Of a stretch of 64,000 bases of DNA, positions 26,967 through 37,150 are shown in pieces. How positions within the stretch are numbered: position 1 is the stretch's first letter; every line of letters begins with the position of its first letter. This DNA is from Actinomyces provencensis. GTDB lineage: Bacteria > Actinomycetota > Actinomycetes > Actinomycetales > Actinomycetaceae. The DNA is taken from contig NZ_LT700212.1 in NCBI RefSeq assembly GCF_900155435.1, forward strand, positions 2,215,462-2,279,461. Reading direction: 5' to 3'. The position numbers were made by a program, and so were the translations under genes. The notes below the pieces were generated by a model. The model searched no databases, was not told where the DNA came from, and saw nothing but the letters and a program-made list of their open reading frames with translations.

Positions 26967-29900
26967 TCCTTCCCGTCATCGGCGATCTCCTCGATGACCG
27001 TGCCACCGAGGATCTCCAGGACTGCTGGCAGTCCGGCACTGGTGGTGGTCTCCATGTCCGCGTCGTCGACGCTCGCGGTGTCGTCCAGCGAGGCCGCGAC
27101 CGCGGGGTGGGCACCGGCAACCGGTTCGAGGGACTCCTCCGGCGCACCATCGTCGTTGTCGTCCGCGCCGGCCTCCCGTTCGGGAGGAGTGGGCGTGTTC
27201 CCGCGGTCGGTGCGTTCCTGCCACCTGCCGGACGAGGGCGGACCGCCCCGGTCCCGTCCTCCGTGTGTGGGCGGGGTGGGCCCGGGGGAGTCGTCCTCGA
27301 AGGCGGGTTCGGTGATGCCGCCGGGAATGGCGGCGACCGCCTCGGACCAGCCGGTGTCGTCACGGTCCTCGATGGGATCCGGTTCCACCACCGGCCCCTC
27401 AAGGTCGTCCTCAAAGGCGGGCACCTGCGGGGATGTACCGGGGACCGGCGTCACGGCCTCCACGTCGGTCTGCCGGGTGGGAGCAGGACGTGACGGGGAG
27501 GAGGCGGCACCGGAGGGGGTGGAGGCCGACGACGCCGCGACCGGTGGGGTCGCGCCGGATGCGGACGTGGGCGCACGCAGGGCAGCGTCCACCGCCCCGG
27601 GGGCCGGGCTGGACGCCGGGACGGAACCTGCGGGGGATCCCGGCCCGGGAGCGGACGGGGACCCCGACACCGATGAGGACCCCGCGGCATCCGTGGGTGG
27701 GGTGTCCGTCGAACCGGCGCCGGTGGGCGTGGACCGGGGTCCGGCGTCATGCTCCAGTGCCCGGCGGTCCCCGGGTGCTGTCCCCGGGGCACCCGGGGTC
27801 GCCACAGGTCCCCAGCCGTCACTCGCCGGGGGGACATCTGCCGCCGGGAGGGAGTCGGACGGGGGGACGGACGGAACCGGTTCGGACGAGGAGGTGGACG
27901 GAGCCTGTGCGGACGGAGCCTGTGCGGACGGAACCGGTGCGGAGTCCTGCACCAGCGCGGAGTCCGGGCCGGGTCCGGCGTCCCGCCCGTGGCTGCGTGA
28001 CCCCTCGGAAGTTCCGGAGGTGTCGGTGGACCCGCCTGCGTCCCGACCGCGACCGTCGCGCCCGTCGTCCCCGGTGCGTTCCCGGGCGGGAGCCGCCGGT
28101 CCGGCAGGGGGAGCTGCTGCGACGGCTCCCGGCGTGGTGACGCTGGGGCCTCCGCCGGCCTGGCCGACCTCGGCCCGCACCGAGAGGTCCAGACCGGTGG
28201 CCTCGTGGATGGCCTTCTCCACATCGGCGGAGCGGTTGCCGTGCGTGAAGGCGCCGAGCAGGCCGTCGGTCGGGAAGAGGATGACGGCGACGGACCCGTC
28301 GACGCCCCCCAGTTGCCCGTTGTTCTGCACGAGGGACCAGGTGGCGCGACTGATCGAGGAGAGTCTCTCGACGACCTCAGACCACCGCTGGCGCAGCATG
28401 TCCGCGTCACGCGCGGCATCGCCCGGGCCACCTGCGCCCGTGGGCCGCGCCGCGGCGTCGTCCCCCGGGGACACGGAGACCTGGGCTCCGGTCGGACCCG
28501 TGGGAGGAGTCGCAGCGGACTGCCCGGTCACGGACTGCCCACGGTCGCCCCGTACGTCCGCGCGCTGCCCGGGCGCACCGACGCCTGCAGGACTCTGGTC
28601 GTGCACGACCTCGGTGGGCGCGTCCTGCTCCGTCGTGCGCGGGGTCTGCTGGCCCGCGGCGCCGCCGATGGGGGCGACCTCCTCGGCCCAGCCGTGCTCC
28701 TGCGCGGACGGGCCGACAGGCGTCCTCCGGTCCGCGCGCTGCTGTGCCTCCGCCCGACCGGGACCCTGCTGGTCAGGTCGCTGCTGGCCGGGGCGCTGTG
28801 CCTGCGGTTGCTGCCGGGGGGACGTCTGCTGCCCACTCCCCTGCCGTGAGGCCGCACTGTCCTGGCGGTGGTCGGAGCGCCGAGGGTCGTCCTCCTGGGA
28901 ACCGACACCTCCCGGGGAGGCCGCGCCCTCGTGCTGATCGGCGTTGGAGGACTTCCTCCGTCTGAACTCGGCCTTCGCCTGGGCGGCACCGTATCCCGCT
29001 CCGCCGCCGCTCCCACCCCCCTGCACGGCGGTGCGCTGGCCCTGATCCCGCGGTGCCCCGCCTCCCACCATGCCGACGGTGCCGGGCACGGGCCCGTCCG
29101 CCGGCGCGGCCACCGTGGCCGGGGGCACCAGGATGCGCCCGAGCAGGAGCTCCAGCTGCAGGCGCGGGGAGGTCGCCCCTGTCATGGCGCGCAGCGCGCG
29201 ATCGGTCAGGTCGGCTGCCCGGGAGAGTTGCCGGGGTCCCCAGTTGCGGGCCTGGACCTGCATGCGCTCCAACTGGTCCGTGGGCGTCCCGGAGAGGACG
29301 TCCACCGCTCCGTCCCCGGCGACCGCGATGATGAGGAGGTCACGGAGACGCTGGAGCAGGTCCTCCACGAAGCGACGGGGATCGTGTCCGGACTCCACCA
29401 TGCGTTCCACGACCCGGTAGACGGCTGCGCCGTCCCCGCCCGCCAGGGCATCCACCGTCTGGTCCAGCAGCGCGGAGTCCGTGTACCCCAGCAGCGCCAC
29501 CGCCCGGTGGTAGTCGAGGTTCCCGTCGGGGGAGCCCGCCATGAGCTGGTCGAGGACCGAGAGGGTGTCACGCACCGACCCGCCACCGGCCCTCACGACG
29601 AGTCCGAGCACGCCGTCCCCGACCGTGATCGACTCCTCGTCGCAGAGCTTCTGGAGGTAGGGCTCCAGGACGTCCGGGGGGACGAGGCGGAAGGGGTAGT
29701 GGTGGGTGCGGGAACGGATCGTCCCGATGACGCGCTCCGGCTCGGTGGTGGCGAAGATGAACTTCACGTGCTCGGGCGGCTCCTCCACCAACTTCAGCAG
29801 GGCGTTGAAGCCCTGGGTGGTCACCATGTGGGCCTCGTCGATGATGAAGACCTTGTACCGGTCGCGCACCGGGGCGAAGGTGGCACGCTCGCGCAGGTCG

Positions 29901-30217
29901 CGCGCATCGTCGACGCCGCCGTGCGAGGCGGCGTCGATCTCGACGACGTCCAGCGACCCCGACCCGCCGGTGGCCAACTCACGGCAGGAGTCGCAGTGCC
30001 CGCACGGGGTGTCGGTGGGGCCCTCCGCGCAGTTGAGGCAGCGCGCCAGGATGCGCGCCGAAGTGGTCTTCCCGCAGCCCCGCGGACCGGAGAAGAGGTA
30101 GGCATGGGTGACCCGGTTCGCCCGCAGCGCCGCACGCAGGGGCTCGGTCACGTGGTCCTGCCCGATCACCTCGTCGAAGGTGTCGGGTCGGTACCTGCGG
30201 TAGAGAGCTGTCGTCAC
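26960..30217 (-). CDS. dnaX: DNA polymerase III subunit gamma/tau
   Basis: A 1085-residue clamp-loader subunit. Residues 1-370 are the AAA+ core: Walker [10 protein letters not shown] (44-52), a zinc module with Cys60, 63, 72, 75 and 78, Walker B IIDEAH, and the SRC-type segment [15 protein letters not shown]. Domain III follows to about 365. Residues about 380-590 are low-complexity Gln/Gly/Pro/Arg sequence. A conserved block (about 595-680; [20 protein letters not shown]) fits the tau domain that contacts other replisome parts. Another Pro/Ser/Thr/Ala-rich stretch of some 350 residues follows, and the acidic C-terminus closes the protein. The protein is long for the family because of these linkers. 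It lies directly downstream of the SRP RNA gene. Confidence 0.95.
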   Translation of the reverse strand: MTTALYRRYRPDTFDEVIGQDHVTEPLRAALRANRVTHAYLFSGPRGCGKTTSARILARCLNCAEGPTDTPCGHCDSCRELATGGSGSLDVVEIDAASHGGVDDARDLRERATFAPVRDRYKVFIIDEAHMVTTQGFNALLKLVEEPPEHVKFIFATTEPERVIGTIRSRTHHYPFRLVPPDVLEPYLQKLCDEESITVGDGVLGLVVRAGGGSVRDTLSVLDQLMAGSPDGNLDYHRAVALLGYTDSALLDQTVDALAGGDGAAVYRVVERMVESGHDPRRFVEDLLQRLRDLLIIAVAGDGAVDVLSGTPTDQLERMQVQARNWGPRQLSRAADLTDRALRAMTGATSPRLQLELLLGRILVPPATVAAPADGPVPGTVGMVGGGAPRDQGQRTAVQGGGSGGGAGYGAAQAKAEFRRRKSSNADQHEGAASPGGVGSQEDDPRRSDHRQDSAASRQGSGQQTSPRQQPQAQRPGQQRPDQQGPGRAEAQQRADRRTPVGPSAQEHGWAEEVAPIGGAAGQQTPRTTEQDAPTEVVHDQSPAGVGAPGQRADVRGDRGQSVTGQSAATPPTGPTGAQVSVSPGDDAAARPTGAGGPGDAARDADMLRQRWSEVVERLSSISRATWSLVQNNGQLGGVDGSVAVILFPTDGLLGAFTHGNRSADVEKAIHEATGLDLSVRAEVGQAGGGPSVTTPGAVAAAPPAGPAAPARERTGDDGRDGRGRDAGGSTDTSGTSEGSRSHGRDAGPGPDSALVQDSAPVPSAQAPSAQAPSTSSSEPVPSVPPSDSLPAADVPPASDGWGPVATPGAPGTAPGDRRALEHDAGPRSTPTGAGSTDTPPTDAAGSSSVSGSPSAPGPGSPAGSVPASSPAPGAVDAALRAPTSASGATPPVAASSASTPSGAASSPSRPAPTRQTDVEAVTPVPGTSPQVPAFEDDLEGPVVEPDPIEDRDDTGWSEAVAAIPGGITEPAFEDDSPGPTPPTHGGRDRGGPPSSGRWQERTDRGNTPTPPEREAGADDNDDGAPEESLEPVAGAHPAVAASLDDTASVDDADMETTTSAGLPAVLEILGGTVIEEIADDGKDW

Positions 30218-30287
30218 ACTCGAACCTTACGGGCACCCGTGGGCATTTGCACCGCCCCGACGCTCCGTCCACAACCGGCTGAATTGG

Positions 30288-30377
30288 AGGATCCTCCGCG
30301 CACCCGGCAGAGCGACCTTATCCTTGCTGCCTTCCGGCCCTGGGGAGGTTCGGACGATACCGTCACGCGGAGGATCG
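30288..30377 (-). ncRNA. ffs: Signal recognition particle RNA (4.5S, bacterial small type)
   Basis: On the minus strand the conserved core CAGGGCCGGAAGGCAGCAAG is present: the symmetric loop and GGAA-type tetraloop region that binds Ffh. The ends pair as GATCCTCCGCG with CGCGGAGGATC (30366-30376 and 30290-30300), giving a roughly 90-nucleotide hairpin RNA. Position just upstream of dnaX is the common actinobacterial arrangement. Confidence 0.95.
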
Positions 30378-30435
30378 GCCACCAGTCTACACGTCCACGA
30401 GGACGTCCGAGAGGCGCCCCGGAAGGCCCGGGGGG

Positions 30436-31455
30436 TCACCCCGAGACGCGCGGTACCAGCTTCGCGGGCAGCAGGACCGGTCCCTCCACGCCTCCCCCGG
30501 CCAGACGCTCGCGCAGCATCCGCGCGGCCTCCCAGCCCATCCGGTCCACAGGGTTCGTCACCGAGGTGAGCGCCGGGTCCGCCAGGGCCCCGGCCTCCAG
30601 GTCGTCGAAGGACACCACGGCCACGTCCTCGGGGACCCGGATGCCCTCCCTGCCCCACACGCCCATCGCACCCAGCGCCATGAGGTCGGAGCTCGCGAAG
30701 ACCGCGTCCACGGATCCGTCCCGGATCAGGGGCGTCAACTCGACACCGGCGCGGGCACCCGAGTCCTGGGTGAAGGAACCGTGGATGACCCGGGGGACGA
30801 TCCCATGGGTCTCCATCTCCTGGGAGAACCCCTCCAACCGGTCCTGGGCGGCGACCATGTCGAGGGTGCCGGTGATGATGGCAGGCGCGCGCGAGCCCCG
30901 CTCGAGCAGTCGACGCGCGACGATGCGCCCGCCCTCCCGGTTGTCGACGTCCACCCAAGCCAGGGACGAGGTCGACTGGGCGGGTCTCCCGATGAACACC
31001 ACCGGGATGGGGGCGCGCATGAAGGTCTCGATCTGGCCGGGGATCTGGTGGTGGGAGGCGACGATCGCCCCGTCCACGTGCCCGTCGTGCAGGAAGGAAC
31101 GGAGGCGTTGGTGGCTGCCCGCCCGGTCCGCGAAGGCCATGACCAACTGGATGTCGGTGTCCTCCAACGCCTGGGAGACCGCTTGGACGGTGACGGCGAA
31201 GAACGGATCGGAGAAGATCCGCTGGTCCGGCTCCGGGACCACCAGCGCCACGGTGTCGGTGCGTCGGGTGACCAGGGAGCGTGCGGCCCGGTTGGGGACG
31301 TAGCCCAATGAGGACACCGCGCTGCGGACCGCCCTTGCCCGCTCCTCGGAGACCCCGTGGTCACCGCGCACCACACGCGACGCTGTCGCGCGCGACACCC
31401 CCGCCACACGGGCGACGTCCTCGAGCGTGACAGAAGGTCCGGGTTCCACCGACAT
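30436..31455 (-). CDS. LacI-family repressor of the cello-oligosaccharide operon (CebR-like)
   Basis: A 339-residue repressor. Residues about 8-30 form the LacI helix-turn-helix (VTLEDVARVAGVSRATASRVV), followed by the hinge helix (NRAARSLVTRRTDT) and a periplasmic-binding-like effector domain with FSDPFFAVTVQAVSQAL and IPEDVAVVSFDDLEAGALADPALTS (written in part). It is the last gene of the leftward sugar operon, and the perfect palindrome at 36561-36572 upstream of the operon resembles CebR boxes. Start ATG 31455 has GGAGG five bases upstream; an ATG at 31467 is the alternative. The effector is probably cellobiose or a related beta-glucoside. Confidence 0.88.
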   Translation of the reverse strand: MSVEPGPSVTLEDVARVAGVSRATASRVVRGDHGVSEERARAVRSAVSSLGYVPNRAARSLVTRRTDTVALVVPEPDQRIFSDPFFAVTVQAVSQALEDTDIQLVMAFADRAGSHQRLRSFLHDGHVDGAIVASHHQIPGQIETFMRAPIPVVFIGRPAQSTSSLAWVDVDNREGGRIVARRLLERGSRAPAIITGTLDMVAAQDRLEGFSQEMETHGIVPRVIHGSFTQDSGARAGVELTPLIRDGSVDAVFASSDLMALGAMGVWGREGIRVPEDVAVVSFDDLEAGALADPALTSVTNPVDRMGWEAARMLRERLAGGGVEGPVLLPAKLVPRVSG

Positions 31456-31604
31456 GTCCGCCTCCATCCACGAGCCTGGTCGACCCACGATACCGATGTC
31501 CCGCCAGCGGGTCCCACCTCGTCCCGGCGCCCCACCGTCCGCACAGCGTGCCTCACGGGTCCGGGGAGGCGTGCCTCAGGGGTCGTGGGCGTCCCGGTGC
31601 TCCC

Positions 31605-33041
31605 TCAGTCCACCTCCACCGCATTGGCGAGGGCGACGTCGCGGTACCACAGCGCGGAGGCCTTCGGCGTGCGCTGCTGCGTCGTGAAGTCCACCCGGAC
31701 GATCCCGAAGCGCCTGGTGTAGCCCCAGGCCCACTCGAAGTTGTCCGTCAGGGACCACACGAGGTAGCCACGGACGTCCGCCCCTTCCTGGATGGCGGCG
31801 TGGACCGCAGCCAGGTGGTCGCGCACGTAGGCCAGGCGGTCGGCGGAATCGTCCACGAAGCCCGCGGCGTCCGGGTGGTCCTCGTAGGCCGCCCCGTTCT
31901 CCGTGATGACCAGCGGGACGCCCACGGGCCCCGTGTACTCCCGGTGCAGTCGGACGAGCAGCAGACGCAGGTCCTCGGCGTCCACCTCCCAGCCCATTGC
32001 CGTGTGGGGAAGGTCGCGGGGCACCATGCGCACCCCCTCGGAGCCCACGTTGGGGGAGCGTCGCAGCAGGCCCGCGCCGTTGCGCCACTCCACGGCCGGT
32101 GCTTCCCCCGGCACGGGGGCCGCCACCTGCTGCCCGTTGTAGAAGTTCACGCCGAGCACGTCGATCGGTGAGCTGATGACCTCCAGGTCCCCCGGCTCCA
32201 CCGAGGCCAGGATGTCGGCCTCGGCGCGCATGTCCTCCACGACGTCCGCTGGGTACTCACCGCGGAAGATCGGGTCGAGGAACAGCCGGTTCGCGAGGCC
32301 GTCGATGCGGCGCGCCGCATCGAGATCGCCCTCGTCGGTGGGGTCGCACGCGTGGACGGTGGAGAAGTTCAGCGTGATCCCCACACGGGGCTGCTCGCTG
32401 CGTGCCTGTGCCTCCTCGCGGATGGCGCGCACGGCCAGGCCGTGGGCCAGGAGCAGGTGGTGGACGGCGGCGACCGCCTCCTCCGGGCTGGTGTGCCCGG
32501 GGGCGTGCTCGCCGCACGCGTAGGACAGCAGGGAGGAACACCACGGTTCGTTCAGCGTCGTCCAGGTGTCCACCTTCGCCCCCAGGCGCCGGTAGACCGT
32601 CCGGGCGTACTCGGCGAAGGCCTGTGCGGTGGCGCGCTCCGTCCACCCGCCCCTGTCCTGGAGGGGTTGGGGCAGGTCCCAGTGGTACAGCGTCAGCCAG
32701 GGGCGGATCCCAGCTGCCAGCAGCTGGTCAACGAGGGACTCGTAGAAGTCCAGGCCCTCGGGGTTGAGGGTGTGCCCGTCGGGCATGACCCGCGCCCAGG
32801 ACACCGAGAAGCGGTAGGTGCCCAGAGCGAGGTCCTGCATGAGGGCCACGTCCTGGGGAACCCGGTGGTAGTGGTCGCAGGCGACCTCGATGTCGGACCC
32901 GTCGATGATCGTGCCGGGCTCACGGCAGAAGGTGTCCCAGATGGAGTCACCCTTCCCGCCCTCGTGCCCCGCGCCCTCGATCTGGGCGGCGGCGGTGGCA
33001 GCACCCCAGCGGAATCCCTCGGGGAAGGTCAGTGTGGTCAT
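31605..33041 (-). CDS. GH1 beta-glucosidase
   Basis: A 478-residue cytoplasmic glycoside hydrolase of family 1, a retaining enzyme that splits terminal beta-glucose from cellobiose or similar beta-glucosides. Residues 6-15 (FPEGFRWGAA) and DTFCREPG are typical of GH1. The acid/base is Glu165 in TLNEPW and the nucleophile is Glu381 in VITENGA. The sugar-binding region SLTDNFEWAWGY is near the C-terminus. It starts inside the stop codon of the permease gene (33038-33041), so it is co-translated with the importer. Its lack of a signal peptide fits hydrolysis of sugar after uptake. A 6-phospho-beta-glucosidase is less likely because the uptake system is ABC, not PTS. Confidence 0.95.
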   Translation of the reverse strand: MTTLTFPEGFRWGAATAAAQIEGAGHEGGKGDSIWDTFCREPGTIIDGSDIEVACDHYHRVPQDVALMQDLALGTYRFSVSWARVMPDGHTLNPEGLDFYESLVDQLLAAGIRPWLTLYHWDLPQPLQDRGGWTERATAQAFAEYARTVYRRLGAKVDTWTTLNEPWCSSLLSYACGEHAPGHTSPEEAVAAVHHLLLAHGLAVRAIREEAQARSEQPRVGITLNFSTVHACDPTDEGDLDAARRIDGLANRLFLDPIFRGEYPADVVEDMRAEADILASVEPGDLEVISSPIDVLGVNFYNGQQVAAPVPGEAPAVEWRNGAGLLRRSPNVGSEGVRMVPRDLPHTAMGWEVDAEDLRLLLVRLHREYTGPVGVPLVITENGAAYEDHPDAAGFVDDSADRLAYVRDHLAAVHAAIQEGADVRGYLVWSLTDNFEWAWGYTRRFGIVRVDFTTQQRTPKASALWYRDVALANAVEVD

Positions 33042-34000
33042 CCCTTGACAGCTCCTTGCATGATGCCCGACACCAGGTGGCGTCCGGCGAGGACGAAGAG
33101 GGCCAGCAGCGGCACGGTCGCCACCACCACGCCCGCCATGATCAGCGAGTAGTCCTTGAAGTAGGAGGCCTGCAGCAACTGCAGGGCCACGGGCAGGGTC
33201 GGGTTCTTGGCACCCAGCACGATGAAGGGCCAGAAGAAGTTGGTCCAGGAACCCACGAAGGTGAACAGCGCGAGCATCGCGGCCGCAGGCCTCGCCGAGG
33301 GCAGGGCCACCGACCAGAACGTGCGGAACATGGAGGCCCCGTCCACACGCGCCGCCTCGATGAGTTCGGTGGGCAGCGCGTCGCGGATGTACTGGGTCAT
33401 CCAGAACACCCCGAAGGCGGAGACCATGCCGGGCACGATGACCGAGACCAGCTCACCGGTCCACCCCAGTTTCGCCATGACGATGAACAGGGGCACCACG
33501 CCCAGCTGGGCGGGCACCGCCATGGTGGCGATGACGAAGGTCAGCAGTCCGTCGCGACCCCGGAAGCGCAGCTTCGAGAAGGCGTAGCCGGCGAGGGTGG
33601 AGAAGAACACCACCGACAGGGACACCACGGTGGAGACGATGACGGAGTTGACGAACGCCCCGAGGAAGTCGATGTCGGAGTTGAGCACGCGCTGGATGTT
33701 CTCCACCAGGTGCCCCTGCAGGAACAGTGGGGGGATCGGGTTGCGCGCGATGTCGGCCGCCGTGGAGGAGGCCAGCTGGAGGGCGAACCACAGCGGGTAG
33801 GCGGAGACCAGCAGGGCCACGGTGAGGATCACGTAGGTGACCCACCCGGGCCGACGGTTGACGCCGAAGGAGCGGTGCTCCACGCGGGCCGAACGACGCC
33901 GGTTGTCCCGCTCGAGCCTGCGTCGGGCGGCACGCGCCGCGCCCTTGCCGGCGCGCTGCTCGGTCATGGCCACCGAGGGGGAGTTGGTGGTGGTGCTCAT
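33038..34000 (-). CDS. ABC sugar permease, MalG/CebG type
   Basis: A 320-residue CUT1 transporter subunit. A cytoplasmic N-terminus of about 55 residues precedes six membrane segments. The EAA loop for contact with the ATPase reads LPTELIEAARVDGASMFRTF (near residue 210). It forms the channel with the MalF-type subunit encoded just upstream, with which it overlaps as ATGA at 33997-34000. No ATPase is encoded in the operon, so a shared MsiK-type ATPase elsewhere must power it, as is usual in actinobacteria. The substrate is inferred as cello-oligosaccharides from the co-transcribed GH1 enzyme and operator type. Confidence 0.93.
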   Translation of the reverse strand: MSTTTNSPSVAMTEQRAGKGAARAARRRLERDNRRRSARVEHRSFGVNRRPGWVTYVILTVALLVSAYPLWFALQLASSTAADIARNPIPPLFLQGHLVENIQRVLNSDIDFLGAFVNSVIVSTVVSLSVVFFSTLAGYAFSKLRFRGRDGLLTFVIATMAVPAQLGVVPLFIVMAKLGWTGELVSVIVPGMVSAFGVFWMTQYIRDALPTELIEAARVDGASMFRTFWSVALPSARPAAAMLALFTFVGSWTNFFWPFIVLGAKNPTLPVALQLLQASYFKDYSLIMAGVVVATVPLLALFVLAGRHLVSGIMQGAVKG

Positions 34001-35088
34001 CGCTGTTCCTTCCCGTCATCGACGAGGACGGCGCCGGGGGTGACGTCCAGTCCCGTCTGCGGGGCCGGCGTCGGCAGGGGCGTGGAGCCCTCACCTGCGG
34101 AGGAGCCGCCCCGCCCCCGTCCGCGTCCCCCACGCCCACGCCCACGACGCCGGTCCCCGCCGGAGGTGGCGATGCGCTGCGTGATCGCGAAGTTGATCAT
34201 CCCGATGAGGATGATGATGAGGAAGAGGATCCAGGCGATGGCCGCGGCCCGCCCGAAGCTCTTCTGGGGCCCCCAGCCCAGTTGGTAGAGGTACATGGTC
34301 AGGGTCAACCACTGCTTGTCCGCGCCGCCGTTGCCCATGGTGTCGAACATGCGGGGCTCGTCGAAGATCTGCAGGCCACCGATGGTGGAGGTGATGACGA
34401 CGAAGATGATGGTGGAGCGCAGCTGCGGGATGGTCACCGAGAAGAACTGGCGCAGTCGGCCCGCGCCGTCCACGGTGGCGGCCTCGTAGAGTTCCTGGGG
34501 GATCGCCTGCATGGCTGCCAGGAGGATCAGGGCGTTGTAGCCCGTCCAGCGGAAGTTCACCATGTTCGCGATCGCGATGTGGGAGGCGAAGGCGTTCGCG
34601 TGCCAGCCGATGGGGTCGACACCGATCATCCCGAGCAGGGTGTTCGCCATGCCGGACTGGTCGGCGAAGACCTTCGTGAAGATCATCGACACCGCCACGG
34701 GGGCGACGACGTAGGGCAGCAGGACACCCATGCGCCAGAAGGTCTTGGCCCGCAGGTTGGAGTCGAGGATCCAGGCGATGAACACCGCCACGATGATCTG
34801 GGGCACCGAGGAGAGCAGGAAGATCGAGAAGGTGTTGCGCAGGGCGATCCAGAAGGTCGGCTGCTGGACCACGTCGACGTAGTTCTGCATCCCGACGAAT
34901 CCCTGCTCACCGCCGATCAGGTGCCACTTGTGCAGCGACACCCAGGCCGTGTAGAGGAGGGGGTAGAGCCCGGTGATCGCGAAGACCACGAAGAACGGGG
35001 CGATGTAGAGGTAGGGGGACCAGCGGTACTCGGCGCGTCCCAACCTGTCCTTCCAGGTGGGCTGCGCGGCAGCGGTCGTGGTGGTCAT
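33997..35088 (-). CDS. ABC sugar permease, MalF/CebF type
   Basis: A 363-residue CUT1 permease with six membrane segments (from about residue 28) and the EAA loop AIPQELYEAATVDGAGRLRQF. The C-terminal tail after the last segment is unusually long, with about 45 Arg/Gly-rich then Pro/Thr-rich residues (RRRGRGRGGRGRGRGG), an oddity that does not affect the core. Start ATG 35088 has AAGGA nine bases upstream; a longer frame up to 35268 has no such site and would overlap the binding-protein gene. It pairs with the downstream MalG-type subunit. Confidence 0.92.
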   Translation of the reverse strand: MTTTTAAAQPTWKDRLGRAEYRWSPYLYIAPFFVVFAITGLYPLLYTAWVSLHKWHLIGGEQGFVGMQNYVDVVQQPTFWIALRNTFSIFLLSSVPQIIVAVFIAWILDSNLRAKTFWRMGVLLPYVVAPVAVSMIFTKVFADQSGMANTLLGMIGVDPIGWHANAFASHIAIANMVNFRWTGYNALILLAAMQAIPQELYEAATVDGAGRLRQFFSVTIPQLRSTIIFVVITSTIGGLQIFDEPRMFDTMGNGGADKQWLTLTMYLYQLGWGPQKSFGRAAAIAWILFLIIILIGMINFAITQRIATSGGDRRRGRGRGGRGRGRGGSSAGEGSTPLPTPAPQTGLDVTPGAVLVDDGKEQR

Positions 35089-35185
35089 GGTGTGTGGTCC
35101 TTCGGTGTCCGGTCTCCCGGTGTGGCAGTGCTGACGAGGGCGGATCCGGTGGGCCGGGACCTCGCGGTCCCGGCCCACCGTGGTC

Positions 35186-36484
35186 TCACTCGAGGCCGAG
35201 CTGGTCGAACTCGGTGAGGGCCTTGTCCCACGAGGAGGCGGCGTCATCCGTCTTGTCGACGTCGACACGCGTCATCGCGTCCGTCACGATCGTCGTGATC
35301 GCGAAGAAGTTCGGGCCCTTGTGCGGCTGGACCGTCACTGCCTTGGCGCGCTCGGAGTAGATCTTCCCGACGGGGGCGTTGTTGAAGAACTCATTCGTGT
35401 AGTCGAGGAGCTCCGGATCGTCCAGGGCCTCCACCTGCGAGGGGAAGGTGCCCTTGGTCTTGAAGGCCTTGATCTGCTGCTCGGGAGCGGTCAGCCATGC
35501 GGCCAGCTCCTTGGCCTCCTCCGGGTGGTCGCCCTGTGCGGGCACCGTCAGGTAGGAGCCACCCCAGTTGCCGCCACCACCGGGGAAGACCGGGGCGACG
35601 TCCCAGCCGGTGACGCCGGCGGCGTTGCCCTCGATGACGCCGAGCATCCACGGCGGGCAGAGCATGGTCGCGAAGCCGTCCTTCTGGAAGGCGTTGACCC
35701 AGTCCTCGGACCACTGGGAGAGGTGGGCGGAGAGGTTGTCGTCGACGGAAGCCGTCAGGACGTCGTCGTAGACGCCCTTGATCTCGGTGTTGTCCTTGAG
35801 CGGGATGACCGTGTTGTCGTCCTGCTCGAAGGGGTTCTTCACCTGGTTGATCATGCCCTGGTAGGTGGCCGTGGCCCCGTCGTACCAGGGGATGTCGGTC
35901 TTGGACACGAAGTCCTTGCCGACCTCGAAGTACTTGTCCCATCCACCATCGAGGAGGGAGGCGACCTCGTCGCGGTCTGTGGGCAGCCCGGCCTTCTCGA
36001 AGAGGTCGGCGCGGTAGCAGATGGCCTCGGGCCCGATGTCGGTGCCGTACCCGATGAGCTTGCCGTCGACGGTGGCGGCCTCCGTCTTCCAGTCGAGCCA
36101 GCGGCCGTTCGTCTCGTCGGAGGTCAGGTCCGTGAACTCGTCCGGGTACTGCGCGAGCTCGGGCAGCCAGTCGACCTCGATGGCCTCGATGTCGGAGAGG
36201 CCGGAACCCGCGGCCAGGCGGGTGTTCATGTTGTCGCGGGCCTCGTTGGAGGTGGCGGCCTTCTTCTCGACGACCTTGATGCCCGGGTGGGAGTCCATGT
36301 ACTCCTGGTAGAGGTCGTCGTAGCCGAACTCGTTGAAGGTGGCGACGGTCAGGGTGATGTCTCCGTCGGCCGATCCCGACTCCCCCGACTCGCCGGACTG
36401 GGCGGAGCCGGACGAGCAGGCTCCGAGCACCAGGGCGCTGACGGCGGCGATGCCGACGGTGCCCATGATCGTTCTGGTTTTCAC
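35186..36484 (-). CDS. Sugar-binding lipoprotein of ABC transporter (CebE-like)
   Basis: A 432-residue extracellular solute-binding protein of family 1. A signal peptide ends in the lipobox ALVLGACSS, so Cys at about residue 23 is lipidated and the protein is anchored to the outer face of the membrane. The mature part starts with a Ser/Gly/Glu-rich linker, then DITLTVATFNEFGYDDLYQEY. Many Trp and Asp residues in the body (GGWDKYFEVGKDF, FPGGGGNWGGS) suit carbohydrate binding. Start GTG 36484 has GAAGGAG six bases upstream. As first gene of the operon it is closest to the LacI operator. Confidence 0.93.
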   Translation of the reverse strand: MKTRTIMGTVGIAAVSALVLGACSSGSAQSGESGESGSADGDITLTVATFNEFGYDDLYQEYMDSHPGIKVVEKKAATSNEARDNMNTRLAAGSGLSDIEAIEVDWLPELAQYPDEFTDLTSDETNGRWLDWKTEAATVDGKLIGYGTDIGPEAICYRADLFEKAGLPTDRDEVASLLDGGWDKYFEVGKDFVSKTDIPWYDGATATYQGMINQVKNPFEQDDNTVIPLKDNTEIKGVYDDVLTASVDDNLSAHLSQWSEDWVNAFQKDGFATMLCPPWMLGVIEGNAAGVTGWDVAPVFPGGGGNWGGSYLTVPAQGDHPEEAKELAAWLTAPEQQIKAFKTKGTFPSQVEALDDPELLDYTNEFFNNAPVGKIYSERAKAVTVQPHKGPNFFAITTIVTDAMTRVDVDKTDDAASSWDKALTEFDQLGLE

Positions 36485-36560
36485 AACTGCTCCTTCGTGT
36501 GTGGGATCGCTGGGCGGGAGGTCCGCGACCTCGCGGACCACTCGTGCAGAACCCGGATGC

Positions 36561-36572
36561 GAGAGCGCTCTC
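36561..36572. promoter_or_regulatory. LacI/CebR-type operator of the cello-oligosaccharide operon
   Basis: The perfect palindrome GAGAGCGCTCTC lies about 77 bases upstream of the binding-protein start. It resembles the CebR box TGGGAGCGCTCCCA of Streptomyces. A TTGACT (minus strand, 36587-36582) about ten bases upstream may be the -35 element, so a bound repressor would cover the promoter. Confidence 0.85.
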
Positions 36573-36651
36573 AGCGGGTTGAGTCAATGGTGCCACACTC
36601 ACCCGCTGGACGTCACATTCGCAGGGACACGATTCGGTAACACCCCCTCCG

Positions 36652-36835
36652 CGAAGTCCGCTCTGTTCTGGGGTCGAAGTCCGCTCCGTTCCCGGGTCGA
36701 AGTCCGCCCTGTTCTGGGGTCGAGGTCCGCTCCGTTCCCGGGTCGAGGTCCGCTCCGTTCTGGGCACGAGGATGCTCCGCCCTGCTCCGAGCCTGAGCTC
36801 CGCTCAGTTGCCACCTCGAAGTCCGCCCTCCCCGA
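36652..36835 (+). repeat. 23-bp tandem repeat array A (5 full units plus degenerate tail)
   Basis: Five units of exactly 23 bases (starts at 36652, 36675, 36698, 36721, 36744) share the pattern CGARGTCCGCYCYGTTC followed by six G/C-rich bases. Degenerate copies continue to about 36835. It occupies the gap between the sugar operon promoter and the YbaK gene. Confidence 0.95.
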
Positions 36836-37150
36836 TCCCACCGCCCCGTGGGGACCGGGTTCGCCCTCGTGCGGGATGCCCCACCCGACTCCACCCCACG
36901 CCGGGTGCGGGACTGCGACCGGTCCGGACACAGGGTGACCACACTGTGGCCCACACCCCGGGACACCCTCTCCCCTCCGTCTAGCGTGGGAGCGGACCGG
37001 CAGGACGGACCAGGTCCGGCCGGCGACCTTCGGGGGGCGCACCCCGTTCCGGGGCCCCACTCCGGCGTCCCGGAGCACTCGCCCCGTCGGCCGGACCGGT
37101 CCCCCCGGTCGTGACAACCGAGCAGCGAACACCGCCCACAGGAGGAACCC
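36836..37150. other. Gap upstream of the YbaK-type gene
   Basis: About 315 bases without a supported gene, between array A and the deacylase gene. GGAGGAACCC just before ATG 37151 is its ribosome-binding site. Nothing else stands out. Confidence 0.5.

Noticed and set aside
26793..28937. 714-codon plus-strand frame opposite dnaX
   Set aside because: Low-complexity mirror of the dnaX linkers; dnaX has clear domains, this frame has none.
36652..36835. CRISPR array at the tandem repeats
   Set aside because: Units are contiguous with no unique spacers, and no cas genes are present in the window.
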